The notes under the pieces are model-generated. The model had not been told where the DNA came from. It worked only from the letters and a program-made list of their open reading frames with translations, and ran no database searches. Shown in pieces: positions 51,115-60,659 of a stretch of DNA of 64,000 nt. The DNA comes from Trichomonas tenax (Eukaryota; Parabasalia; Trichomonadida; Trichomonadidae). Both the position numbers and the translations under genes were made by a program. Positions within the stretch are counted from its first letter, which is position 1; each line of letters opens with the position of its first letter. The stretch is from NCBI GenBank assembly GCA_023091735.1, contig JALKBU010000149.1, positions 1-64,000 of the forward strand. Direction: 5' to 3'.

Positions 51115-51225
51115 TATAAACTACATTTTTAATCTAGGTATTCCTCTCAATTTTTTCAAGGGGTTCACCTCAATATTGTGAGGAACACGCCCGTAGAGTA
51201 CATAGATTATAAAATGTAGTTTATA
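51115..51225 (+). ncRNA. Nested hairpin with 26-bp outer stem
   Basis: The outer stem joins 51115-51140 and 51199-51225 with one indel and one mismatch. Inside it, TTCCTC (51141-51146) pairs with GAGGAA (51180-51185), and a CCTCA/TGAGG stem sits at the tip. A stretch CAATTTTTTCAAGG in between resembles an Sm-type site, but no known snRNA was matched. Confidence 0.5.
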
Positions 51226-51805
51226 CTTAGTATATCATTAAAAATATGTTTGTATTTTTGTGTAAACTATACAATAATCTGACTCATAGAATATATTGAG
51301 ATAACAATTGCGAAATGTGTGATTTATGTTGAATACTATATATACAATATATTGTAGTTTTACATCATTCAATATTTGTGTGCACTTTTTGTGTGCATTC
51401 AAAAGTTCTTTACTAGATCATTGCCTAATTCTGATATTTGCATCTTTTCCAGTAATATTTTGCAAAGTTAAAAGCATTTTATTTTTTCTCAAAAGCATAA
51501 TACAATCATATACAAATTGGCATCTATTAATATATCATTATTTGTTTTGATTTTTATTCTTTCTCTCAATAGTTTTCTCTTCTTAAATCTTCCTTTTCCA
51601 TAAATTTATTTCATATTTATGTAAATTATAGTTTTGCCCTGTAAATATCACTTTTTGACACAATCAAGTATGATGATTATTATCATGAGCATTACCGTGA
51701 CTTCTAAATATTACATAATGATATAAAATAATCTCTATAATGATTGTAATACGTTTGCAGATCTTTTAATGCTTCTTTATATTAAAATTGATTCAATTTG
51801 ATATT

Positions 51806-51816
51806 TGACATGTAAA
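51806..51816 (+). promoter_or_regulatory. TGACATGTAAA motif upstream of ESS2
   Basis: Exact motif, 48 bases before ATG 51865. A TCATT overlaps its 3' end (51817-51821), so a standard initiator could also be used, with a longer leader. Confidence 0.45.
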
Positions 51817-51864
51817 TCATTTATGCTATTTTACAAATCAAAAATGATTGGAATTTTGACATAA

Positions 51865-52476
51865 ATGGAGAAACAGATTATTAATGATAAAAAATTCGAT
51901 AGCAGTATCAAATCCATCATTCAGAGGGACTTCTTTCCGGAACTGAGTGAATCTAAGCCTCCTGACCCATCAACGCAGAAATTTACGCTGCAAACGTTTT
52001 GTACGACTTATGCACCGCAATCTGACCACGAGTTTGTGGAGAAAACGCAGAGAGACAGAATTGTTCAGATAAATTCAACGCCTTCTGCTAAATTGGACAA
52101 AGAATTAGAAAATGATACGCGAAATAGATTCAAAAGAGAAGCTTTTAACACTCTTTTTTATCAGCCGCAGTCTATAAAATATGAGCCGCAGCTTGCTTTG
52201 ACGTATCAGCAGAAGAAAAGACCGCAAATTCGGTTCGAAAACACACATCTTCATATTGCTGAGCAAATGAAGCCACAAGGCCATATTAACTACCATCCAT
52301 TCACAACAGAATCTTCCACAACGGAAAGCGAAAGTGAATTCGAAGGCAGATCAAAGTATCGATCTGAAATAATTCGATCGATACCAGCAGGACATTCTTC
52401 ACTCAAGAAAGAGCGCCTGTCTCAACGAAAGCTTACACAAAAGGGTCGTGAGCTATTGGACGCACTTTCGAAATAA
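51865..52476 (+). CDS. ESS-2/DGCR14-type splicing factor
   Basis: 203 aa. The N-terminus (FDSSIKSIIQRDFFPELSE) is the hallmark of the Es2/DGCR14 family: a helix, then IIQRDFFPxL. A C-terminal block SLKKERLSQRKLTQKGRELLD matches the family's LTPAGRxLL element. The middle is shortened and disordered compared with ~450-aa animal proteins. ESS-2 is a late-stage spliceosome component (C complex) associated with U6/PRP19. Trichomonads have few introns but keep a spliceosome, so a reduced form is plausible. No membrane or catalytic features. Confidence 0.85.
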   Translation: MEKQIINDKKFDSSIKSIIQRDFFPELSESKPPDPSTQKFTLQTFCTTYAPQSDHEFVEKTQRDRIVQINSTPSAKLDKELENDTRNRFKREAFNTLFYQPQSIKYEPQLALTYQQKKRPQIRFENTHLHIAEQMKPQGHINYHPFTTESSTTESESEFEGRSKYRSEIIRSIPAGHSSLKKERLSQRKLTQKGRELLDALSK

Positions 52477-52516
52477 AATGTTTGTTAATTTATAAAGCTA
52501 TAGAATGAAATATTAT

Positions 52517-54670
52517 TTACTTGTTAGGACGCTTCCAAGCGTTTGGCTTGTGTCCTTGCTGTTGGTTTGACGAAACACTCAATCCAGAGAACATCGATGA
52601 AGGCTTTTTTGCTGGCTGAGGAGCAGCTGCTGCAGGAGCTTCTTCACCATCATCAGCAACCATAGACTGCTGCTGAGCAGGAACCTGTGGAGCAGGTCTT
52701 GCTTGTGGTGGCTGAGCTTGTTGCAGTGTCTGTTGCTGCTGTTGAGAGGCTTGAGCCAATAAAGCAGCGGGGGATGGACGACTTTGTTGAGCTGTCTGTG
52801 GCTTAAATGCTGGTTTAGCAGCACCAGCAGCTGGCTGAGGGGGAACAGCAGGCTTTCCGAATATATCTGCTGAGTTACCATCTTCGATCTGTGACTTCTG
52901 TGGAGTTGCTTTCTGAAGCATCTCTCTTGCGGAGACTTCTGGTTGAGCAGAAGCTGCCGCCGCAGAAGATCCCCATCTAGCGGGCTTCTTGCCGCCAGTG
53001 CCGCCTTCAGCGAGCTTTCTATCACGCTTCACCTTTTCAACAACATTAGTAATGGCATTGCAAAGTCTCATCTGAATAGGAGCATCAACTCGTGGATTTG
53101 CTAAAAGCAAAGAAGCCAAAGGAACGACTTGCTTGAGACCTGCGTCGATTGTTGCCCTTAATTTCTCTAATATTTCAGCCATTGGTTCGACGATTTCAGT
53201 ATTTGATGGACGCTTGTCAACGGCCTCGATGAGCTTCGGCATCATATTCTGAGCGAACCAGTCCTGGTCAACTTTGTCGACAGCAAATGTCAAGCATTGA
53301 ATGCAAGCGACAACGCTTGTTATATCTGAAGCAGTGACAATGAAGTCACCAAGCTTCGGCATAAGGCTGGCTTGGATTGTCTGTGAATTCAAGTGAGAAA
53401 TCAAAATAGGCATCTTTTCGATTGCCAACAAAATCAATTTCTTGTTTCTGCTTTGAAGAGCAGACATGTAGATTGGATAACAGACGTCGTATGTTTTGTC
53501 ATTGGAAACTTTGGCGAAAATATCTTCGATGACACCAAAAACAGATGACAAAACTTCTGGTGGATTCGTGCATGTTAATGCTGGACCCAGTGGCATAAGG
53601 ATTTCGTTGTAGAAGGCTGTTGGATCCAATGTTGATCCTACTTTGATAGAAAGTGGAACCAAGATTGGTCCATATTTAATTTCAGCTTGAACTTCTTTAA
53701 TGAAGAGTGGAGCGAATTTATAACGAAGAACACGCGGGGAGAACATCTGCAATGCATTGGGGAGATTTTTATAGAACTGGAATTTGTCTGAAGGCTCTTT
53801 TGTGATGATCATATCAAAATATTTATAAATTCTGAGATCCATTGACAAGAAAGCGTTGGATTTGATGATTTCAGCGAAACTTGGACGCTTTGTCGGCTCA
53901 ATATCGAGGCAAGCAATGATTAATTCTCTAAATTCAGCAGAAACATTTGGCGGAACTTGCATTGGAGTTGTCTGTGCTTGAGCAACTAAGTCCTGGACAC
54001 TTCCTGGACTGAATGCGATACGTTTGAGAAGCATAGAAAGCACCAAAGCGCCGTAAGAGAAAACGTCGGTGACTGAAGTGATTTGTTTATTCGAAACTAA
54101 TTCTGGAGATGAAAATGCGATATCTGGTTGTGTTGGAAGCTGGGCATAAGCGCCAATTCTGCTTCCAACGAGATTTTGTTCATTGATAATTGGAGATGCG
54201 AAGTTAAATTCCCATAATTTAACGTCAAGTGACTGCGTTAACACGAGTGATGTCTGAGAAATGTTTAAATAAGCAATTTTCGCTGATGTATGCAGGAAAT
54301 CGAGTGTTTCTGCTAATTGCAATGCAATATATTGAGTTTCATCGAGTGTGAAATTCGCTTCGTAGACAAAAGAATACTGAACGGGTTCTGCTGCGAATCC
54401 TAATTGAGATAAATTTTCTGTGAATTCATATATTTTCAGAATGTGTGGGTGCATTAGGCGCCGCATCTGTTGTATCGAGTCCATGCACGCTTTGAGATAT
54501 GCCTCTCTGTTAGCTTTCTTCGAAACCGTCTTCTTTAATTTTTCTTGGTCCAAAAGCCAAAGAGATACCTTCTCTCCCGTCTGTTTGTTGTTTGCTGAGT
54601 GGATGTTCCACAGTCCTGTGATGAACAGCGGGTTTATGTTCTCGTAGTTGTCGGAGATCCCGTTGCCCAT
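52517..54670 (-). CDS. SCY1-like pseudokinase, SCYL2-like
   Basis: 717 aa. The kinase-like domain (~1-290) has no glycine loop, the catalytic loop reads AYLNISQTSLVL instead of HRDLKxxN, and DFG is replaced by FNFAS. It contains the SCYL blocks QQMRRLMHPHIL and LGFAAEPVQYSF. A HEAT-repeat region follows to ~580. The C-terminal 130 residues are Gln/Pro/Ala-rich with a closing GHKPNAWKRPNK. SCYL2 (CVAK104) acts at clathrin-coated membranes between Golgi and endosomes. Low-complexity glutamine runs lie in the tail. The pseudokinase class is secure and SCYL2 over SCYL1/3 is likely. Confidence 0.88.
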   Translation of the reverse strand: MGNGISDNYENINPLFITGLWNIHSANNKQTGEKVSLWLLDQEKLKKTVSKKANREAYLKACMDSIQQMRRLMHPHILKIYEFTENLSQLGFAAEPVQYSFVYEANFTLDETQYIALQLAETLDFLHTSAKIAYLNISQTSLVLTQSLDVKLWEFNFASPIINEQNLVGSRIGAYAQLPTQPDIAFSSPELVSNKQITSVTDVFSYGALVLSMLLKRIAFSPGSVQDLVAQAQTTPMQVPPNVSAEFRELIIACLDIEPTKRPSFAEIIKSNAFLSMDLRIYKYFDMIITKEPSDKFQFYKNLPNALQMFSPRVLRYKFAPLFIKEVQAEIKYGPILVPLSIKVGSTLDPTAFYNEILMPLGPALTCTNPPEVLSSVFGVIEDIFAKVSNDKTYDVCYPIYMSALQSRNKKLILLAIEKMPILISHLNSQTIQASLMPKLGDFIVTASDITSVVACIQCLTFAVDKVDQDWFAQNMMPKLIEAVDKRPSNTEIVEPMAEILEKLRATIDAGLKQVVPLASLLLANPRVDAPIQMRLCNAITNVVEKVKRDRKLAEGGTGGKKPARWGSSAAAASAQPEVSAREMLQKATPQKSQIEDGNSADIFGKPAVPPQPAAGAAKPAFKPQTAQQSRPSPAALLAQASQQQQQTLQQAQPPQARPAPQVPAQQQSMVADDGEEAPAAAAPQPAKKPSSMFSGLSVSSNQQQGHKPNAWKRPNK

Positions 54671-54679
54671 TTTTTGAAA

Positions 54680-54684
54680 AATGA
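54680..54684 (-). promoter_or_regulatory. Initiator (TCATT) of the SCYL2-like gene
   Basis: Minus-strand TCATT; start at 54682 leaves a 12-base leader to ATG 54670. Confidence 0.5.
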
Positions 54685-55234
54685 TCTAAATATCAAAAAT
54701 GTATTCTCCTGTCTCCTATCGATGTCCATTTTGATTTCACAGAGCCAGCGTCATTTTTTCATTTTCCCAAGGGCTGTGAAAAAGAAAACAGGGGGTACAT
54801 AAACAACGATACAACTTTAATTTTACATTACACAAAATATTTTACTGTCAAAAATTATTTACATATCAGATTTTAAAACAATATGTATTTAAATGATAAA
54901 TTCGATTTTACATGTCAGATTTATATTGCACTATATCGAAATGGTAACTTATGTTCAGATAACGCATTGCAAATCTGGGCTATAATACCATCAACTATAT
55001 GCATGCTTCGGTACATATTGATGATGATATTTAGTGTTTATTTGAAGATTATGTTTCATGTTATTTTAATGACTTCCATGATGAGCGCATTCTACAAAAT
55101 ACCCAAACAGAATCCTTCTTTCACTCATATCTTTCTTTATAATTTAGTAATGAAATTTTTTTGAAAATGAATTCAGCTAATCTGTAATTACAAAACTAAA
55201 ACTAACAAAATTTTTAATACAAACATAATAAGGA
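54685..55234. other. Intergenic; no gene seen
   Basis: 550 bp of AT-rich DNA. TTTACATATCA near 54863 is a weak variant of the recurring motif. The plus frame at 54883-55164 has no domain and is not called. Confidence 0.45.
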
Positions 55235-56170
55235 TTAGAAGCTGCTGGCCTTACGGAGGCAATAGTTCAAAGGATTTCTCCCAGCAAAATAAATGTTGAG
55301 ATTTTTTCCTGTGTTTGACCTATCCATGATGTTGTTCTGCTTCAACTTCGGGAGAACGATCTTGCCACTGCTATTTGTTGAATTTCTTGAAGCGCTTAAT
55401 CAAGTCTGAAGCTGTTGGTCTCTCATTTGATCGAAACTGAGGCACTCTGAGAGAACCTTTCCTATCTCACCAATGAGCTGGTTCTCTACCTTCGGCTTTC
55501 CTGCCTTGACGCTCTTCACATACTTTGTTTCGCTGATAAATTCGATCGGAGATTCGTGCGTCAGCAAAATGTGAGCAGTGATTGCAAAATACCAGATATT
55601 AGCCTTCTTTCCGCAGTATGCATTGGATGTGATGATTTCTGGGGCCATATAGTTCGGTGTGCCGCAATATGTTTTCATCGCGTCTGGTTTCTCCTGGGAT
55701 ATGCCAAAATTGATGATTTTTGGCTTGAAGTTGTAGTCGAAAACGATGTTTTCGGGCTTTATATCTCTGTGAGCCATGTCTCTGTTGTGAAGATATTCAA
55801 TTCCCTGTAAAATTTGCAAGCAAATGTTTAATTTCTCGTTTAAAGAGAATATGTAACAGCTTCCAATAAAATATATGATATTGCTATTTGGCAAATACTC
55901 CATTATGACCATAATGAATTTTTCATCGAAGCAAATATCATAGATTTTAGGGAAGCAAGGGTGGTTAATCTTCGCCAAAAGTCTCAATTCGAACTCAATG
56001 TACTTCATCATGCCCGATTCCAAAATCATTTCCCTGATAAATAACTTAATCGCATATATTTCTCTTGTTTTTTCATCCATTCCGATGGAAACAAGCGAAT
56101 AATTGCTCCTTCGGAGAGTATTGACATTCTTGTACTTTCCAACGCGCTGTGGGACTTTGAATTTTTCCAT
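55235..56170 (-). pseudogene. Protein kinase gene with two frameshifts and lost catalytic residues
   Basis: From ATG 56170 the kinase runs KFKVPQRVGKYKN, Lys in AIKLFI, HRDIKPEN (intact), then INFG where DFG is expected (Asp to Asn), CGTPNYMAPE and ANIWYFA for DxWSxG. The glycine loop is absent. Near 55430 one C is missing from a DPNERP-type block; the reading frame then stops, while NERPTASDLIKRFKKFN continues in another frame. A second shift near 55375 restores the first frame, giving a 35-residue tail (SSGKIVLPKLKQNNI ... RKASSF) to TAA 55235. The class looks CAMK-like, as in other trichomonad kinases. Either a pseudogene or a sequencing slip must explain it. Confidence 0.8.
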
Positions 56171-56172
56171 AA

Positions 56173-56177
56173 AATGA
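56173..56177 (-). promoter_or_regulatory. Initiator (TCATT) of the kinase pseudogene
   Basis: Minus-strand TCATT; start at 56175 leaves a five-base leader to ATG 56170 and supports that ATG. Confidence 0.5.
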
Positions 56178-57319
56178 ATAACTTTCAATAGATTATGGTC
56201 AGAAATTTCTTTGTTATAATTCAAAATTTATTCAGATTTCTTCACAAATTAATTCTCCTTTTGTTTTAAACTCTAACGGCTTGGAAATATGTTCCCATGG
56301 CGTACTGGGTAGAATAAAACACATTTTGGCTTCATTGTTTGACTAATTTAGAAAATGGTTTAGAATTAACTGAAACATGGTATTTTTTGGTTTACATTTT
56401 TCAACGTTGAAATTGTTTTATAATCTTCAGAAAAACATTTTCCTGCGCATTCAATTCAATTTTTTGAGCTTTGCTCAAAAAGTGGCGTATATTTTATAAT
56501 TTTGCAAGAAAACTTCATTGATTCGCTTTCATGCTTTAACTGCAGCAGAACCATAATTAACCAGACAATTATCAGAGATCAAGGATCGTAAAACTCTAAA
56601 ATCTGCAATATTTCAATGTTTCTCTTGTCATAAGCCAATGTTTTTGATGTCCTTCGATTATCAAAACTTTAAAAATCGAAAATTTGTGGCTAATTTTGAT
56701 TCTCCTATCATAGCAATGATAGATAATCATAAAAAAGTTTTTACGCTGGAAAACGTGCATCATTATGTTTTTTTCGATGTAAACATGTAGAGTTAAGGTT
56801 ATAGAATATATTTTAGCTTTTGTGATCATTGAAAATTATCTTATGATTAAGAATTGCAATGATGAAACACAAATTCAAGAATTTTGGTATTAAAGGTGAA
56901 ATAATATATAAAAGAGTCTGTTGATGGTATTTACATAGTCAGAACTGAGTTTCTGCGATAATTTGATTTTATCTCACTTGATCGGCCTAATTATCAAGTG
57001 CTTTTTATACCTTTTGCTTTAGATTAAGCTTTAGATAGGATTTTTGGAACTATTCCCTAAACATGGACATTCAAATTTGATTTTTTCATTGCATAATTTT
57101 ATTAAACAAATTGGCAGCTCGAACTAAGAACTCTCTGACTATTTAAACTTCTTTACATTGAATTTTTATGCATATGCAATAATGCCTTAATACTTTATTT
57201 TAATTGCGAAGATATCGATATTTCATTATTATGACAGTCGATAAAAATGGAGTAATATTTAGAATATGCTGCAGTATAATAAGACATTTATATAAACAAC
57301 AAGGGATGATTATCGAATA
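56178..57319. other. Intergenic; no gene seen
   Basis: 1.1 kb of AT-rich spacer. No coding frame, tRNA or repeat recognised. Confidence 0.5.
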
Positions 57320-58705
57320 TTAGAACATAAAATTGAATCCACGAAGGAATTCAAAGGGATTGCCGCCCATGTTATTGGCAAAAAGATCAAATGGATCAAC
57401 TCCTGGTTCATCGTCGCTTCCATCAATCTTAGCTCTTTGCTGTGGGTTAATTAAAACTTCATAAGCAGCATTGATAGCAGCCATCATTTTCTCAGCTTCC
57501 TCCTTCTTCTGCTTGTATGAGAACTGGTCTGGGTGCCACTTTTTAACTAATTTCTTATATGATGCCTTAATTTCGTCATCCGTAGCCGTTTTTTGGACTC
57601 CTAAAAGTCTGTATAGGTCTATTCTGTCTGACTTCTGTTTGGACTCTTCAGCCATCTTCATTCCATTCATTGCATCTTTGTTTCCAGGATCGATTGATAA
57701 TGCTTGTCTAAAATTAGCAATAGCAGCGACAGCATCATCGAAATCGAGAGAAATATAACCCCTCTCAACATATGCCGGTGCTAAGTTCGGAAATTCGCTG
57801 ATTAAAGCGTTAATTTTGTCGTGAGATTTTTGTTTCAATCCATCAATTCTTAGAAGAGTTATTTCCATGACACGGACATTGTTTAACAAATAGGAACTCT
57901 GTGGGCAGACTTTGATGATAGTTTTATTGAGTTTCTCAAGAGAAGAAGCAAAATTTGTGACATTCTTCTCTTCGATTGATTTTGATGCAGAATCAAACTC
58001 TTTCGTAATTGTTGACAACGAAGCAAAGACTTTGCTGATGTTTGCTGGAGCTCCTTTCTTCCTCTTCATTTTTTGAATAAATTCTCTTCCATCTTTCGTA
58101 TTTCCGTTGCAGAACATGGAAATACCGTATTTGTACTGAAGCTCACCATCATCAGGGTACTTTTCCGCAATAAACTTAATGTGTTCCTGATATTTGTCCA
58201 TTTCACCATTTCTCCATGCGATGTCTGTACGTAGGAATATACCACGAATGTATCTCGGAGAAGCGCGAAGAATTTCATCAAGTACGAAAGCTATTTCTTT
58301 GTCTCTGTTTCTTTTAATCGTATTATCGAGTTTTTTAATCATATTGTATAATTGAGAAACTGCCTCTTTCTTATTTTTGTCGTTGAGTTTCTTGGCATCG
58401 ATCTCAGCGTTCTTTGGGTCTCCTGCTTGGATATACGCGTTATATCTAAGATTTAATGCGCTATTTACCTCATCTTTTTTGATGGAATACGTTATAACTT
58501 TCGATGCATCATGTATTGTATCGTTCGTATATCCCAAATTCAAAGCGCATTGTGCTCTCAAAAGATAAACTTCGTTATCTGCTTTGTCTGCGTTGACAAT
58601 TTTGCTGCACTCCTCATAGGCAGCATAGAACTGACCGAACTGCATGTACTGCTTTATCAGTTGCGCATTTATTGAAGACGAAAAAACGCAAAAACAAAGC
58701 AACAT
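57320..58705 (-). CDS. ER J-domain co-chaperone with TPRs, DNAJC3/p58IPK-like
   Basis: 461 aa. An N-terminal signal peptide (MLLCFCVFSSSINA) is followed by about eight TPR-like helix pairs (~20-365), e.g. NEVYLLRAQCALNLGYTNDTI and APAYVERGYISLDFDDAVAAIANFRQALSIDP. The J domain occupies ~370-435: LYRLLGVQKTATDDEIKASYKKLVKKWHPDQ, with the HPD motif intact. The last 25 residues are Gly/Phe/Asn-rich. DNAJC3/p58IPK binds unfolded clients in the ER lumen and recruits BiP. Length and domain order match; no KDEL is visible. Confidence 0.92.
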   Translation of the reverse strand: MLLCFCVFSSSINAQLIKQYMQFGQFYAAYEECSKIVNADKADNEVYLLRAQCALNLGYTNDTIHDASKVITYSIKKDEVNSALNLRYNAYIQAGDPKNAEIDAKKLNDKNKKEAVSQLYNMIKKLDNTIKRNRDKEIAFVLDEILRASPRYIRGIFLRTDIAWRNGEMDKYQEHIKFIAEKYPDDGELQYKYGISMFCNGNTKDGREFIQKMKRKKGAPANISKVFASLSTITKEFDSASKSIEEKNVTNFASSLEKLNKTIIKVCPQSSYLLNNVRVMEITLLRIDGLKQKSHDKINALISEFPNLAPAYVERGYISLDFDDAVAAIANFRQALSIDPGNKDAMNGMKMAEESKQKSDRIDLYRLLGVQKTATDDEIKASYKKLVKKWHPDQFSYKQKKEEAEKMMAAINAAYEVLINPQQRAKIDGSDDEPGVDPFDLFANNMGGNPFEFLRGFNFMF

Positions 58706-58709
58706 TAAT

Positions 58710-58714
58710 AATGA
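58710..58714 (-). promoter_or_regulatory. Initiator (TCATT) of the DNAJC3-like gene
   Basis: Minus-strand TCATT; start at 58712 leaves a seven-base leader to ATG 58705. Confidence 0.5.
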
Positions 58715-58792
58715 TCTGAAAAATAAGCGATATTCTGCGTAGTGTTATCTATTGTTTATGTTACTTTCGTTTTCAGAATTTAACCTTAAATA

Positions 58793-58829
58793 TTTGACAT
58801 TACATGTCAACAAAAATATTTACGTGTCA
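58793..58829 (-). promoter_or_regulatory. Paired TGACATGTAA-type motifs upstream of the DNAJC3-like gene
   Basis: On the minus strand, TGACACGTAAA (58819-58829) and TGACATGTAAT (58799-58809) lie about 95-125 bases before the ATG, both in the gene's orientation. Confidence 0.4.
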
Positions 58830-59140
58830 TTATTCTTTTTTTGTTCTATTTGTTCTTTATGGATTTAGATATGCATGTTAATATAATACTAATTCACTTT
58901 TAATATTGATGCTGCATCTATTACTAAAATTTCCTTTAATAACATCAATTCAATGATCATGATTAATGTTCGTTAAGCTCAGAGGGTGTTTGATAATCGA
59001 AAAATAATTGAATCATAATAAAAAACGAATTCAATTGTTCTGTATGGCTGATTCACCATAATAAAGAATCATGATTCCTATAGCATTGTCACTTTTCTGA
59101 TTCATTTTTCATAACGATTTTCGTAATAAATAAGAAATGA
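58830..59140. other. Intergenic; no gene seen
   Basis: 310 bp. A short MIPIALSLF in another frame (about 59071) could be a broken signal-peptide remnant of the following gene. Confidence 0.35.
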
Positions 59141-59854
59141 GGAATAGAATTAATAACATTTGTAGATAACGGCATTACTTACACTGGCTATATCGTCAAT
59201 GGATCCATAACATTAGGCTCCAGATCTAACACAAAAAGTTGCATTGATCGAACTTTAAAAGGTTCAATCGAAGTTCCTTCAAGAGCAGAAGTAAATGGAG
59301 TTACATATGATGTCACAGCAATATCAATATATAGTTTTGCATATACTGTAATACAAAAGGTGACACTTCCCCCATCAATTTCATTGATAAGTACTTGCAT
59401 TTTTGAACAATGCGGTGTTGAAGTTATAGATATGCAATTAACAAAAATAACTCGCTTACCTGGAGGCCTTGCTAGAGGATCTCCACACGTATCAAACATT
59501 TATCTTCCAAGCACTATTTCCCAATTCGAAGATAAGGAATTTTATCAAAATCGAAACTGTAAAATATTTGTTAATTCTGACTTAAAGAGTATTCACACAA
59601 CCTCGTTTCTTTCTGCATCTGGAATAACTCTAATATACTGTGGGAGATTTCAACCCAAAATTTGTCCAAACTTGGCAAATGTGTTTAGGCATGTGTATGT
59701 TTCAGACGGATTTATTGGAGAAACATTTTGCTCGTTCCCTGTTGAGCGATCTTCATCTATTTGTTATAATGTTGGCGTTACATGCAATGTACAAAATACA
59801 ATTTTTATATTAAATAAAATAACTTTAGGTGTTATATTGTTTGTGATACTGTAA
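59141..59854 (+). pseudogene. BspA-like surface protein lacking its start, tandem copy 1
   Basis: Open frame of 237 codons after TGA 59138, with no ATG before the mature N-terminus. The sequence begins ITFVDNGITYTGYIVNGS, the region that follows the signal peptide in trichomonad BspA-like proteins, then LRR-type strands (VIDMQLTKITRLPGG, NIYLPSTISQF) and a Cys-rich end (CYNVGVTCN). A hydrophobic segment (NTIFILNKITLGVILFVIL) closes it and may be a membrane or GPI-like tail. Without the leader it cannot be secreted. Confidence 0.7.
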
Positions 59855-59908
59855 AAGTATTAACATTTGTCACCTTTGTGAAGTTTTCAGCAATTTGTGT
59901 AGACATAA

Positions 59909-60643
59909 ACGCCAGATTTAGTTACATTCATTGATAATGGAGTTAACTATACTGGTTTCATCGTCAATGGATCATTAACACTTGGTTCGGCAACAAATCA
60001 GGGAAGTTGTATTGATCGATCGCTAAAAGGCACAATTGAAGTTCTATCATATGCAGACATTGATGGCGTTAGATATGAAATTAATTCTGCATCAATATAT
60101 TCAACCCCATGGACAGCAATTCAAAAAGTCACACTTCCACCAACATTGAAGACAATCGATATCAATGTATTCGAGCAATCATCCGTTGAAGTTGTTGATA
60201 TGCAAATGATGCAAATAACATACATACCAGGAGGTCTGATAAGACAATCATTTAAGATAACGCATATATACCTCCCGAGTACAATTTCAAACTTAGGCGG
60301 ACTTGATTTTTTAAATCTTAGAAATTGCAAAATATTCATAAATTCAAACATAATAACAATGGCATGGAATACATTTTATGGAGCGTTTAATATAACTTTG
60401 ATATATTGTGGATTGTATCAACCAATAAACTGCCCGAATTTGACAACAGTTTTCAAGCACGTTTATGTTCCAGAGAGATATTATGGAGACACATTTGGAT
60501 TATTCCCAGTTGAGATATTGCCATCTATTTGTTACAATGTTGGTGTTACATGCAATGCAAACTATAATGTATTTCTTATTAACAGTTTATCGATGAATTC
60601 ATTCATTTCATTTATAAATGTCTTTATTGGAGAAAATGGTTAA
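59909..60643 (+). pseudogene. BspA-like surface protein lacking its start, tandem copy 2
   Basis: Open frame of 244 codons after TAA 59906. It aligns along its whole length with copy 1 (VTFIDNGVNYTGFIVNGS; VVDMQMMQITYIPGG; HIYLPSTIS; CYNVGVTCN) at clearly diverged identity, so the tandem duplication is old. The leader is missing in the same place as in copy 1. The end (SFINVFIGENG) lacks the long hydrophobic stretch. Confidence 0.7.
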
Positions 60644-60659
60644 AAAATAACAAAATGAT

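Larger units (their letters stand above)
48271..51805. other. Gene-free, hairpin-rich region
   Basis: 3.5 kb without a convincing coding frame. It is enriched in imperfect hairpins, listed separately from 49370 to 51225, plus several small ones such as GCATTAC/GTAATGC at 48363-48386. It also carries TGACACGTAAT (49902) and TGACGTGTAAA (50724-50734). The 5' third is rich in TATGTGT words, unlike the rest of the window. Confidence 0.55.
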
